NCBI GenBank assembly: GCA_007449985.2
Contig: VIIQ02000325.1
Span: 1-64,000, forward strand
Source: Desmodesmus armatus
Lineage: Eukaryota > Chlorophyta > Chlorophyceae > Sphaeropleales > Scenedesmaceae
Direction of reading: 5' to 3'
DNA: 64,000 nucleotides
Positions 34,112-46,717 of the stretch are shown here, one piece after another. The position numbers and the translations under genes are program-made. Numbering within the stretch: position 1 is the stretch's first letter; each line of letters opens with the position of its first letter. The notes under the pieces were generated by a model. That model was not told the origin of the DNA. It saw only the letters and a program-made list of their open reading frames with translations, and searched no databases.

Positions 34112-36593
34112 ATGGCCATCATGCCCCTTATCCAGACCAGGGCATTGCAGCTGCTCTGCGCTGTGTCGCAGCACATCGGCCAGCAGCAGCTGCAAGTACA
34201 TCCAACAGGACTGTTCAGCCTCCTGCGAAGAAGCAGCCACCAGCAAGCCAGCCTGCCCCTGGAGCGGCTGCAGCAAGCTGTGACTCCCCAAGTCTGTGCT
34301 GAGCTGGCAGCACGGGTGAGCAGTGCACGGGTGACCACCCACACAACATACTGCACCGTGCATACTGAGGTGACCTCAATGCGCACACCACCTCAACAGC
34401 TCGGCTTTGTGACTGTACAGTCGGTGAATCCACACCCTTCTTCCTTGTCCCGACCCTTGCCCTCTTCCCTCAATGTCCTGCATATGCCTGCCCAAGGGCT
34501 ATGCAGTTGTCGACAACGTCTTTGGCACCCAAACCAACCAGCAGCTGAAGCAGGAGCTGCTGTCAGTCCACAGGCAGGGCCTCATGCACCTCAACCACAC
34601 ACACCTGGTCAGCAAGGGTGCCACCAAGCTGCTGCCCAAGTCACAGATATGGGAGGCGGAGCTCACCCTTGACCCCGCCATTCAGCAGGCAGCACCGCTC
34701 ATCGCGCAGCTGAATGCTGACAGGATGCTTGCCACCATGCTGACACTGGGCCTGCCTCAGCTGCGGTTGGAGTCACAGGCCATAAAGATGCAGCACAACG
34801 AAGGTATGAGCGGGTGTGTCCACCCGCACACGTGCGATGTGCATTTGTGGGTGCGTGAATTGTTTTTGTCGGTCTTGTGTCATACTCAATCTGTCAGCAT
34901 AGTGAGTGCATGTGGAGACCTACCAGTCCGTCCTTCACGTGTTTGCGAGTGTGGGGAGGCGGCCAGGGTGCATGGATGTTCACGTTCGTATGCGGTTGCG
35001 AGGAGTGTCAAGCATGGTAACAGGGGCGTAGGCACATGAAGGGTGATTTGGAGTGGCTGTATTCTGATGGGCTCTTTGCAATTGTTTTGGCTCTGCCAGT
35101 TGTGGTCAACCTGTAACAACAGGAGCAGTGAGACTGGGCAGCAGGTATGCAGGATGCAGCTGTCAACAAACGCAGCGCACGTGCAGCACTGCTGACATAC
35201 TGTGCCTTCACACATGGTGCTGGTAGTGGTGCGTCCTCTCCCTGTTTGCCGCTTCTGTGCTGCAGCAAGCGCTGACTGATCTTTGACGTCGTGCTCATCT
35301 TCTGTTGTGGCAGGGGGTGGTGGCTGCTTCCCAATGCACTTTGACTCTGACGCGCTGCTGGATGGGCGGCGGGTGACTGCCATCATCTACCTCAACGATG
35401 ACTGGCAGCCTGGTGGGGCTTACGGGGGACAGTTGCGGCTGTACCCCTTCCCTGCACCACCGCTGGACATTGCACCGCTTGCAGACAGGATGGTCCTGTT
35501 TGCATCAACCAGCATGCTGCACAGGTGGGCGTGCGCTGGGGGCCCGGTACAACACCGGGTGGATTGTAGGAGAGCGGTGCACATGCATGGGTGCGTCTAA
35601 GTAGGGGTATGGCGCAAACTGCATTGGTTCTGGTCATGTTGAGTTCATCGCTTCTCACCTCTGGTCCCACTTGCCCACGTTTTGTCTTGGCCCCTGTGCT
35701 TTTCTGCCCTTGGTGTTGATTCTCTGCTGTCTTGCTTTCAAAGCTAAAGTTTTGCTTGCCGTGCTGTGTGTTGTCTCTCGCTCGCCTCATTCCGCATGGA
35801 TGCCGTCTTTGCCCCTGATGTGCCTGCCCACCGACAAGCTATCTTGCCACATCCCCTGCTTCCTTGTATCACTCCCATCCCCCCCCCCCCTTGTTGCAGG
35901 GTGCTGCCCAGCCATCAGCCGCGCAGCTGTTTCACGATATGGCTGTCAGAAGGGGAGCGGCGTGCACACTCTGCAGCGGTGGCGGGTGCAGGCGCGATGG
36001 GGTCACCACCGCCCCCTGCTGCTGCTGACGACGCTGCGGTGTGGCAGTTCCTGATGCAGCCGGCAGTGAGGCAGCATGTATGCAAGCTGGTGTATGCAGG
36101 TGGGGTTGTGGGATGAATTGGTGGGGTTCCGAACTGAGCTGAGTCAGCAAGAGACATAGCTGTGGGTCGGTGTGTGGATGGGGGTGGGGGGGGGGGGGGA
36201 GGGGGGCAACCAGGCATGGCCGGTTGGCTGGGGTGATCACCCCGTCACGATACTGCAGGCCTGTGCGGTCGGGGCAGGAGGATTCAGTAGCAGCAGGGGG
36301 TGGTGATTCGTTGATTCGTCCACTCACTCTTACACTGGGTTGAGGCATTATCGCCGGCACAACAGCACATCCACCCACATTGGGTTGGTGCGTTGCGGCA
36401 TTGCGGCACTGCGCTTGGGTTTTGGGGCGTCAGCCAGCAGGTCTTCATGCCGTGAGGGGTCATACTAGGACCAACACAGCACCACCACACCAGCAGCTCA
36501 GGGTGACGATCCCATACAACCACCTCCTCAACCTCAGGAATGTCACCCCGCACCCGCAGTCAACTGACCGTCTCATCACCAATTTTAAGTGCC

Positions 36594-36630
<37 letters not shown>

Positions 36631-36929
36631 CTGCTGCTGCTGCCGCCGCAGACGAGTGGGAGCAGTCTATCAGGGACAGCCATCCTTCAAACGCGGAAAC
36701 AGAAGCAGCACTGGCAACACACCGCCAGGAGGTTGGGCAGATCCGCACTGCTCTACAGAAGTACAGCAAGCACATTGAACAGCTTGCTGCTGCAGCCCAC
36801 ACCCTGGCAGACAGCCCTGCGCCGTCAGACATAGCAAGGGGAGCGGCAACAGCAGCGCCGAGCGAGGCAGAAGTGCAGCAGGCGTTGGGTACGTTGCGCA
36901 GCGCAGCAGAGCATGTGAAGTGGTTCTGA
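34112..36929 (+). CDS. 2-oxoglutarate/Fe(II)-dependent dioxygenase (prolyl 4-hydroxylase-like)
   Basis: Five exons (34112-34315, 34497-34803, 35314-35524, 35900-36099, 36538-36929) join in phase to 437 residues. GYAVVDNVFGTQTNQQLKQE opens the catalytic region. The double-stranded beta-helix core reads FPMHFDSDALLDGRRVTAII and YLNDDW-x3-GGAYGGQLRLYP. Fe(II) ligands are H179-x-D181 and H240, and R249 (PRSCFTIWL) fits the 2-oxoglutarate carboxylate. Such enzymes hydroxylate protein or small-molecule substrates; this type resembles prolyl 4-hydroxylases, but the substrate cannot be told. No clear signal peptide is visible. The last exon adds an Ala run and about 90 residues predicted as coiled coil (DEWEQSIRDSHPSNAETEAA and onward), unusual for the family. 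The start follows CTTGCAG closely, so an extra 5' exon is possible. Confidence 0.85.
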
Positions 36930-38041
36930 GCTCAGCTTTTTGTTTTGCACTTCTGTATGTCTCTTGTGGCTCTGGCTGCAGATGATCCTATTTGGGGCAA
37001 ACCCACTGCAGGCTAAATGTATGTTGTGCTGAGCTTATAATTTCTTGCATGTCGTTTCTGTGTCTGTACCCGTCGTGTTCGGGTGACTGTGCACAATGCG
37101 AGTGGCAAGCCTTGCTTCGCCCTTCGTCGTTCCAGGAGCACCAGCAGCTGCATGCATGGCTGCCAGGCAGTTGTGCTGCAAGACATTGTTTGTGTTGTGC
37201 CACAAGTTTGTCATATTGGGCTCATTGTGTGTGCTGTGTACTGCAAGTGCAGCTGCAACACACCCAACCATGCAGAATTGTGCAGTTGGCCTATCAGCTG
37301 GCTTGCCAAGAGTTCCTTACCAATGTTATCGTTTTTGCCACCCTGTGGTGGTTTTGGAGCCAGTATGGGCTGTCGTGGAAGGGTGTGCAAGCAATAACAG
37401 GGTTTGGCCCTGTCCACTGCCTGCAATGCAGTGCATAGCTGTGCGTCCTTTCTGCATGCCATCACAACCACTATCTGACAGGCTTCCGTCTTCCTCAAGC
37501 AAAGCGCCTTATCCATTCTTTTGAACGCGGCACTGCACCACCAGCAGTACTTCGTTGTTGTCCCCGTTTCAGAAGACACACAAGGAGTGGTTCCGATCAG
37601 TATGGCTTACTGTATCAGTTTGCAGCGGGGGCTGTGCATCAGCAGCATCAGCAGGCATCTGCGCGTGAAGGAACAACAGCATCGCCACCTTATGCACAGC
37701 TTGGCCCCTCTCACCAGCTCCCTGGCGGTTTCTAAGACTGATCGGACCTCCATGTCTGCTATGGTGAGCGGCTAGCACGATCAGAAGGCCACAGTGTGTG
37801 CTTGGGGTGTGGGTCGCTCGATTGGTAGTGCAGTGATTTTTTTGCAGCTGCCGAGCCACCAGGCCTGCAGCAGCGCCTAATTTGTGATGCTATGACATCA
37901 AGCATCGATTCTTTCAGTGTACGTTGCTTGAGCTGCTGCGTCTGGGGGTGGCATGATCAGCAGTGACAGAGGCAGAGCAGCAGAACCTGCAAGTCCTTCG
38001 TGGGGGGACTCCGCCCAAGTGCAGCCTCTTGAGTGAATTGA
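36930..38041. other. 3' UTR and intergenic sequence
   Basis: It lies between the dioxygenase stop and the next + strand gene. It is T/G-rich with short overlapping frames only and shows no coding or RNA gene signal. Confidence 0.4.
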
Positions 38042-40662
38042 ATGTATTCATCCAGCTCATATTTGTTACTGCAGGTCCTGAACCAGTCGGGTGGGGAATG
38101 TGCAGCCCTTGATGTCAGGTATCCATCCACCAGCTGTGCCCACCAATGCATGGGCCCTGCCAAGGCCCAGGCAAACCACACCATCACTCCCAGCAGCTGC
38201 AAAGTGGCTTACCAGACCTATCAGAATTCCCTGTCTATACAGGTAAGACAGCACCATGATAGCAGGGCTGCGGGAGATGCCTGACTTGTGTGTCCTCATG
38301 ATAGGCACACTAAGCTGCCCAGCTACAAGGGCTGCCTGCAGCAGAGGCCTGTTGTGTGCCGCTGTGGGACAGGCATCTAATTCCGTCCTCCAAGCTTCTG
38401 GAGCTTCAACTTCAGTACAGTAGTGTTGAGCTCGGCTGCGCTGCAGCAGCACGATACCTTGCTGGAAGAAGTAAGTTGCTGCAGAACGAGTGCCTGGCTT
38501 TCCTTTTGTGTGCTTCAAAGATCACCAAAGATTTTCTGCTCACCAAAGATTATGTTGTCCTGACTTTTGTTTTGTACCTGCAGACCCGCAGCCTGACGGT
38601 TGAAGCCCCCACGCAAGCAGCATCCAGTAGCAGCCACCCTACTCCCAGCTACATGTCTCACACCGCCTGGACGCCTGAGCGCAAGCGAGAGGTCGTGTGC
38701 AGCTGCCTGGACGCTGCGTTGACCAAGCACAACAGCGAGCTGCAGAGCTGCTTCCCTGCTGGCACCCCCCTGGAGCTTCTGAGGTCTGCGCATCTCTGCA
38801 TCGAGCTCGCCAAGCAGCAGGCCAGCAGCCATCTGAAGGTAGGTTCCCCCTTTCTTGTGTAAGTTTGATGAGCGCCCATGCGCGCTGTGCTGCGTGTTGC
38901 GGTGACCACCCCGTGACGCTGTGCTGCGTCTTGCCGTGGCCACCTAATGCACACTGTGCTGCTTTTTGCGCAGTCGGGTGGGCACATATTAGTTCGACAC
39001 AGCAAAGCAGAGGCCAGCATATCACACAGTTGTGACACAGAAGTCCCCGCCGCCAAGCTTGGCATGCCCCTGCTGCCCAGCACATGACAGGATAATGATG
39101 TGGCTGTGCTGGGTTCGACGATGATGCATGCAGCAAACAAACACTCACCACCTGCCTGCATGCGCCGTCCTGATGCTGCCTTGCCTGTCTGCAGGCGCAC
39201 ACTCCACTCAAGGACTGCTTTGTCGTGCGGCCTATCAAGGAACAGCTCGCAGCCGGTATCCTGGGCAAGGTCAACGTGTGGAATGGTGTACCAGAGCTGC
39301 GCTGGACCGGCCTGAGTCCTGCTGTGATGGTGCCACTGATGGAAAGCTTCATTGACAGCGGCTATGCTGATGAGTTTGGCCTGCCCGTCTTCCGGCAGCA
39401 GGACCCTCAGCCGCGGCTGATGGGGCTGGAGGAGTTTCTGGCCTTCAAGGTCAACGAGCCTGACTTTGTTGGCAGGTGAGGTGGTGGGCTTTTGGGGTTT
39501 AGGGTTGGCTTTGTAGGCATGTGAGGCGCAGTGTGCGCAGCATGCAGTGCATGCTGCAACACATTTTCCTGGCCTTCAAGATCAATCAGCCTGGCTTTGT
39601 TGGCAGGTGAGGTGGTGAAAGTGGTGTGCGCAGAGGGCGCCTGGCGCTGGCAGCAGGCAGCCTTGTTGATGGAGGCGTACACACCCGAGTTGTGTGCTTC
39701 CTGGCCGCAATACAAGTGCCATGGCACACCAATCACTGCCCGGCGCCAGATTGTATATGTATGTGTTTTTGGGGCCTGCATGTATCTCCTGCTGCGGGTC
39801 AGCACAGCATCATGTTGTGCTTCTATGCGCTTTTCTGCGAGACACACAACGAGCGTGTCCGGTGCATGGTTTAAGTGCAGATGTGTGCTGTTGCTGCTGT
39901 TGCCTTTAGGTGTCCTGCTGCAGCTCATCACAGCATGCATGATTCCGTCCGCAACCTCTGTGCGCAAGCTCTTGAGACACGTTAGAGAATACAGTGTGTC
40001 CAGTGCTCGGTCCCACTGCAGCCGAAAATGTGTGTTGCTGCTGTTGCCTGCGGGTGTTCTGCTGCAGTGAGGAGGAGGTCTTCTGCGATGATGCAATGTG
40101 GGTGTACCCAGCCAAGGCCCCTGTGGTCGGCACCAACAAGCTTGGGGAGCTCATGACTCAGCCAGCCTTCCTGGAGCAGGTGCTGACAGGCTACCCTGCA
40201 GGCAGGCAGCTGCTGGACAGCATCAGGACGGCATGTGCTGAGATTGGCCTGCTGTGGGGCGGCCGTGCTGGTGCCAGTGTCAGCGCAGAGTCTGGCCAGT
40301 GGGCCAGCGTGTTTGATCTGGTTGCGAGGCGCCCTCTGGCTGTGCTGGGCGCGCTGTTCCTGTCGCAGCCTGAGATGCCCTTTGCTGTGTTTCTGCGGGC
40401 GGTTGCTGCTGCTGGTGCTGGTGGCGCTGCTGCGGGTGTGCTGGGGCAGGTGCCCGCCGGGCTGCAGCTGCTGCGGAGGCTGCAGGACGGGTGGGAGGCG
40501 CTGGTGTGTGCTGGGGCGGGTGGCGGGCCTGTCTGGGGTTGGGGCCAGCTTACAGCAGTTGGTGCTGGGGAGGATGGCAGCAGGGGTGTTGCGCGCATCA
40601 TGGTGCCTGTGTACCAGCGACGCCAGCAGGGTGTGGTGGGAGGTGGCGCTCGCAAGCGCTGA
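38042..40662 (+). CDS. Spliced protein of unknown function
   Basis: Exons 38042-38242, 38584-38838, 39195-39475 and 40068-40662 join in phase (443 residues) with good GT-AG sites. I do not recognise the family. The middle (AWTPERKREVVCSCLDAALT to FVVRPIKEQLAAGILGKVNV) and the exon LRWTGLSPAVMVPLMESFID with EFGLPVFRQQDPQPRLMGLE look like a folded mainly helical domain. The C-terminal 195 residues (VFCDDAMWVYPAKAPVVGTN, then a helical region ending GGGARKR) are Gly/Ala-rich. The first exon is least certain: it may begin at a CAG acceptor at about 38076 instead. Introns carry small tandem duplications of an exon end and of an acceptor region. Confidence 0.6.
39438..39620 (+). repeat. Duplicated exon 3' end in intron 3 of the unknown gene
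   Basis: The last about 40 coding bases and donor of exon 3 (CTGGCCTTCAAG to GGCAGGTGAGGTGGTG) recur 131 bp downstream at about 39569-39615 with several substitutions. The copy keeps the GTGAGG donor. Confidence 0.75.
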
Positions 40663-43406
40663 GGGTGGAAATTATGCTGGGTACTGATTCTGCCGCGCCT
40701 GCACAGAAGTGGGCCGGTGCTTTGCTCCTTGCGCAACAACGGATTGATATTGATTGCATGATAGCTTGATTTGTGTTCGTCTAGGTTTGTGCCTGGTCTG
40801 CTAGGTAGGCAGCTTGCTGTGCCTCTAAATTTTCCCCGGCCGCAAGAGGTGGGCGGCTGGTGTGTGTGTTGTCAGAGCATAATGATACATGCACACGTTT
40901 CGGCAGAGGCACCAATTCGCTGCGCAGAGGGTCTCTGAATGATTGCCAGGATGAATGCCAGGCTGGTTGCTGCTGCTGTGGTGCATGTTGACCTCTTGCC
41001 ATTATTTATATTGCTGTACAATGCATTTTTGATCCTGGTTAGCCTCAAGCCAACAACCTGCAGCCCCTGAGGGCAGCACCTGTATTGCATTTTTGACATT
41101 CCCTGGGCTGGTTGTCCTTCCTCTGCACACGCTTGCTTTGTGCTGGCTCCGTAATCATACTTTGGTGACGTTTTGATCGCCAGACACTGTGGCTGAACAA
41201 GCAGCCTGAGTTCGGACCTTTGGGGGGGGCGTCTGGTTTTTGGGGGCTTGATGCTGGGTATGTACGGTGGGGCTACATGCAGGCAGGCTGTCAAGACTTT
41301 GACTTTTGGGGCAGGTCGTCTGCCTGCATGTGTTTTTGCAGCCAGTTTTTGCCAAGTGCTGGGTCCAGCTGAGTCAGTTCTGCTGCTGTGCTGACTAAGT
41401 GCTGGCTGACCAGCAGCTGGCGTGGTGCTACAGCATCCCTCCTGCATATGCTTCACAACTACCCTGTGCTGAGATATGCACACGAGTTACCCAGTGTGTA
41501 TCTTGACCAGTGCTTCCTTTCTCCAAGAGGCACCCGCAAGGTTGCTGCAGGAAGGGGGCAATTGCGCACAGTGCTCGGTCTGGGCGTTCTGTGTTTTGGT
41601 GTGACTAGCAGTGCATGTGCATGTGTGCTGGTCTGTGATCACCATACCATGACTTCTGTTGTATCACTGAATGTGACATTCAAGCAGCTGCCAGGCCATT
41701 ATGGCGATGGCAGCATGGCGCTATGAAAGAGGAGATGCAACCCAGTTTTGCTGCTGAGAAATGGCAGTGTGGTGGCGTATGTGCCCTGTTTCTGGCTTTG
41801 CAAAGCCCATTTGAGGGGGACATTGGCTAATGTACATTTTGAGGGGGTACATTGGTGGCCAACCGGCTGCTGCAGCGCATGTTCTGTATCATTGCATCAT
41901 TGTTGCATGTACACATGTAGGATGTTTGGTGTTGGCTGAACACAGGCGGCACCAGTTTTGGGGTTGTTGGTGCTGCGGGTGCCTTGAGGTGTCTTTTCCT
42001 TGTGTTGCTGGCTGTCAAACATGGCCCGCTGACCCAATGCTGAGCTGTACAGTGAGTGGCAACCTTGCACCCCCGCTGTCTTAGCGACAGTAAGCAGCCA
42101 GTCCGGACAGGGGGCGCATGTGCTTGGTGGCATGCATTTGCGTGTGTGTACCCTCCTATGACATTGACAGTAGTTTTGTTTGGAGTTCATCACCCAGGGT
42201 GTCAGCTGAAATGCTGGGCCTTGACAGTGGGTGTATGGATCCACCGCTGTCCAGCACGCACTGCTGCAGTGGCTGGCCTCTACTGCATCTCTGCATGGCT
42301 GACCGTGTCCATGGACTACATGTCTGTGCTATGGTATGCATTGATCTGTCGGTCTTTCTGTGCTGATGAGAAGCGGCAGCTTGCCTTAGTTGTGACATTT
42401 TTGTCTAGTTGTTGCTGCCGCCAGCTTTAGACATGCCATGTCCTTATGCTGTGCCTGTTGATTGACAGACTTCTAGTTGTAGCTGACTGAGATGTGCATT
42501 CTTCTGCCAGTGATTTCTTTTAAATGCACGTGTCAAGATTCTGCATATCGTATGTGTAACTTGAGCTGCTGTGTGCAACAGTATGGCAGATCAGATGCAT
42601 GTGTGGGGGTGATGCTGGCCTGGGCTGTACTTGAAGCACACCCCATGTCATCAAGACAGTGACAGCGCAGCGTAGGGCAGCTCAGCTCCCCATGATCGAG
42701 ACATAACAAACAAGCCCCCTGGTCATTGTCACCCCAGCCAGCCCCCATTCATCGCTCCCATGGTACAGCTCCACTGGGCTAGGAGTAAGCACTACAGGGA
42801 CATTGGGTCCAAGACTTACAGGTCAGCGCTATGTGTCAGCAAAAGGCTGGTGTAAACAAATCAGGGTGATACTCGGATGCCACACTCAATCCCACCACCG
42901 CCAAGCGGCGGTAAAATGCTGCTACTCGATGTTGGAGCAATGCTACTCCACAAACCTGCCCGGCAGTGCTGGCACCTGTTCGGCACACAGGGCCTGTCTT
43001 CAAAACAGAGCCAGCAAACAATTGCTACAAGGCACAAGCTGACATGGTAAGGTTGGCTGTAGCTACTCAGCAAGGACAGCCATAAACCAACATGAGCATG
43101 AAGAATGCAGCTTGAGCCACCACTCAGCACAGCCTGGTCAGCTCCTTGCAACAAGGCAGCCAAACAATAGAACGCTGCCCGCAGCCTATGTAGGACCCCC
43201 GCAATACTCGCTTGCATGAGCCACAACCCCACACCAGCACAACTGGCCTGCACTGCAATTGACATCTGATGCAGTGCACTCAGGCAGGCTGCAGCAGCGG
43301 AATGCATGTGCAAGCATCCTGGGCAAAAGAAACTCACACCCACCATATATATCAGCCATACACAAGTACTCCCTGTACTGTACCAGGCACAGCAAACCTC
43401 ATGTAC
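40663..43406. other. Long region without a recognised gene
   Basis: No frame longer than about 200 residues and no known motif. It is T/G-rich on the + strand. It probably holds the 3' UTRs of the convergent genes ending at 40662 (+) and 43407 (-); TGTAA occurs near 42546. Nothing else can be supported. Confidence 0.4.
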
Positions 43407-45410
43407 TCAGTGCTGGCCAGACTTCAGCAGCTGCTGCACTGCCGCATGCAGCTGCTGCAACTGCCCCTCCAAGCCAGCAACCTGCTCCTGCAGGCCAGCG
43501 AGCTGCTTAGCTGATGCCTGCTGCTGTGCTGACAACTCCTCCTGCAGGCCGGCGATCTGCTGCTGCTGGTGGCCAGTCACAGCCCTTTGCTCAGCCAGCT
43601 GCTGTGCAAGGTGGCAGAGGGCTGTGGCCTGGGTGTCTGGGTCTTCAGTACAGCACTTCAGGAGCTGCAGCCACACATCAGGAGGAGATCCTTCCTGCAG
43701 CATGCACAGCACAAGGGCAAACCGTTGCAAACAGTGTCAGCACAGGCAACAGCGTCAAGTTGTCACACATGCAGTCATTACATGCAACCATCGTCATTGC
43801 GCTGCCATGAATTGCCCTCCAGCTTGTTGGCAGAATGCTGCTCACATTGCGCACTCTCTTCGTGTCATGCTGTACAGCTGGGAAGTGCCCGCCATGCCTA
43901 GGGGTCGGGGGAGAGTTAGGCGCAGGGTCCAAGAACATTCAGCGAAGTGTCAACAAATCTGCTTTCCTAAGTGGGTGCTGGCGAAACGCATGCCTTGCAG
44001 GAAGCATCATGCAGGTATCAAGTGATCATGTCTGGCTCACCTCTGTGTCAAACTCCAAGTCCACATCCTCAAACACAGGTTCAGGGTCGAAGGAGCGCCA
44101 GTCAAAGGCAAACTTGGTGAGATTGGTCAGACTCGTCAGTGGCATCAGGGAAGCATATTGGAACTCCTGGCTGACCTGCATCAGTGCCAATTGCTTCAGC
44201 TGTGTGACAGCTGCTAGGCCCAACACATGCGGCTCAAGACCCCGGGGCCATTAGACTCGAAGGACACAGCCAAGCTTGTCAATGCAGTGAGCTGTTGCAG
44301 CTCAGACACATTCAGCTCAGGCTGCAGGGCAAAGCTGCCAGCCTGACACAAGTTCGGGCAGCTGTTGATAAGACCAGGCAAGTCCAGCACACCCCACGAA
44401 GGCACAGGCAAACCATCTTGCAAGAAGCCCAAATGAGTCAGGTGCGGCAGCTTGCGCTGGGGGGAAAACACGTACTGCCAGATACCCTCTGGACAGTCAG
44501 CGTCAACAATGTCTAAACGCTTCAAACTGCTGCTAGACGTGAGGGCAGAGAATGCAGGACCAGCAGCAGGCCAGTCCATGCCCCGCCGGGGGCTCAACTT
44601 CAGCAGCTTCAACTGCTGCAGCCGAGCCATGTGGGACAAGAAGCAACCAGGATCATCAGCAGGACACCGCACAGCATACAGAACCTGCAGCTCCTGCAGC
44701 CCTGTGGGGACCAAAGACAGTATGCTTGCCTCCACTGGAGACGACAGCAGCAGCGTCTCCAGGGAGGCAGGGAGCAACAAACCAGGGACACTGCTAGGGC
44801 CCACTGCAACATCATAGCCAGCACACAGGTCTAGCTGACGCAGCCTGCTGAGCGCACCCAGCTGCAAGAGGTTGTCCAAGCTCAGTCTGTCGACATTCAG
44901 GTGCGTAAGGTGCTCCCAGCGTGCCAGCGTGGCATTGGACAGCCCAATTGGGTTGTTGAGCCGCACAACTAGATGCTGCAGGTGCACCAATCTTGATAGG
45001 CTGTCCACTGAAGTGCCGTGAGTTTCAAGATCATTCCGGAGCTCCACGAAAGTCAGGTTTGGGCAGCCATGCATGAAACCTGGGAGTCCGTTTACTCCTT
45101 CCAGGTGCACTATGCCCTGCCCCAGCACACACAACTCCTGGAGCTTGGGACAGGGCAGGCTCAGGAGTGGCTGTTGGAAGTCTCTCAACATCAGCCGCGT
45201 CAAGTGCTGCCCTTGGCTGTAGATCCACGATACAGCAGACGCTTCAGCCTGGGGTGTAGTGCGCACAAGCTCCATGGACTCTGTCGCAGCTGCTGCTGCA
45301 GCGTACAGCCCTTTGCTGACTAAGCAGCAGCTCCTCAAACGGTGCTTGAGCGGCACAAACTGCATCACAAGCTTAAGCACCTCTCCCGGCAGGTCTGGGA
45401 GACTGGCCAT
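43407..45410 (-). CDS. F-box/leucine-rich-repeat protein with apparent frameshift
   Basis: The - strand frame from the ATG at 45410 begins MASLPDLPGEVLKLVMQFVP then LKHRLRSCCLVSKGLY, an F-box-like segment, and continues with irregular leucine-rich repeats (for example LTHLNVDRLSLDNLLQLGAL, LRQLDLCAG, LQQLKLLKLS). In chlorophytes such proteins are often substrate adaptors of SCF ubiquitin ligases; that role is inferred. The frame hits a stop near 44214, but the LRR pattern (VLGLAAVTQLKQLALMQVSQ) resumes at once in the frame one base back, across GGCCCCGGGG. The second exon (43694-43407, joined in phase after the donor at 44041) encodes about 95 residues ending in a Gln-rich coiled coil (LQEELSAQQQASAKQLAGLQ). 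A one-base deletion or sequencing error explains the break; a tiny intron would not restore frame. Confidence 0.68.
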
Positions 45411-46717
45411 GTCGTGTGCAGTTGATCCCAGCTGGACAGGTGCAGACTCTGAAGAGCAGATCACTGGTCTGAAATAGGAGAGACGAGGCGTCCGCAGGCC
45501 AAGAACGCGGCGAACGATAACTTGTAAAATTGGTGTCCATCCGGTTCGCCAGATAAGGGGCAGAAGGTCATAAAAACCTGAACCCAGCCAGGCTGTTTGA
45601 AAGTTGAAACAGGTGCTGCAGCTTGTGGCATCACAGAGATGGCTACAGCTGCCAGCACTGGTGACATGCAAGGTGCCAACAGTTGGCCTAGGCCAAGCTC
45701 AAGTTTTACCTAGACCAGTTGTGTGCTTCTGTACCCACCCGGTTTGTCTACAGTCAACCTCAGGTCAGGGTATTATCAGGGTATTACAGTCATCCTCAGG
45801 TAAAGGTACCCGGTACCCATGGACAACCAGTGTGTTTGTCTGTGCTTGACGTGTGGCGCCTGCCAGGTGGAGTTTATCAGAGCACAACGTCTGGTGACCC
45901 ACTCCTTCTGGCCTATCACTTGCATTATAGGCAGGCAAGCATAGGTGCATCACCTCCTCCCCCCTGAACGTTTTCTTGTTGCAAGCACACCAGATGAGTT
46001 CCAACCAACTCTGTGCAGCATGAAGGGCTGCCTGTCAAAACACTATACTGCCCCTTGCAACCTTGCAGCACGATGCGTGCCATGCATAGTATGCAACCAT
46101 GCACTGCACGCTTGCTGTTTGGAAAGAGCAATACCAGCAGTTGTGGTCTCCTGCCACACACCCACATAGCTTGTTGGCAAACATGACATGATCATGATGC
46201 CCCCTACGCACACCACCCAACTGGTGCTGAGCGAGCAAACCAGCCCTGGACAACATGACTCATGTTCAGTGACTGACTTAACATGGGCCTCATGCAGGGC
46301 ATGCATGCAGCAACACGCCTGCCAGAGTACTACATGTCAGTGCTAAAAGAGCGCATGAGAGGAGCTGGTTGCCAGCCCGGTGCTGGCCGGGCCACCATGG
46401 TGATAAACAATGATTCCATGTTCCGCAACAATCATTGGTACTGGTTGCCACGCTTGCGGCCACCCCTGCCCAGCAACACTTGGGATGTCTAGTGGAAACG
46501 GTCACCACAATCATTGGTAGTACCAAACATGGCTGACCGGGATGTCTCAATCTGCGCCACCCCGGGGGCAACACCTTGGGTGGTACTCCTGGGGGAGCCA
46601 GGCAGCACGGGGCAACACTTCATGCAATGTGGCCCTCACTGAGATAGATTGTGGCAGATAGTGCACATAGCAGCGCCAGGAAACTTCTGCCGCAGATGAT
46701 CTGCTGCTGTGAATCCT
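45411..46717. other. Intergenic, no recognised gene
   Basis: It lies between the F-box/LRR start and the MYND gene C stop, both on the - strand. It includes a small inverted repeat (CAATGATT and AATCATTG, about 46408-46437) and otherwise only short overlapping frames. Confidence 0.4.
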
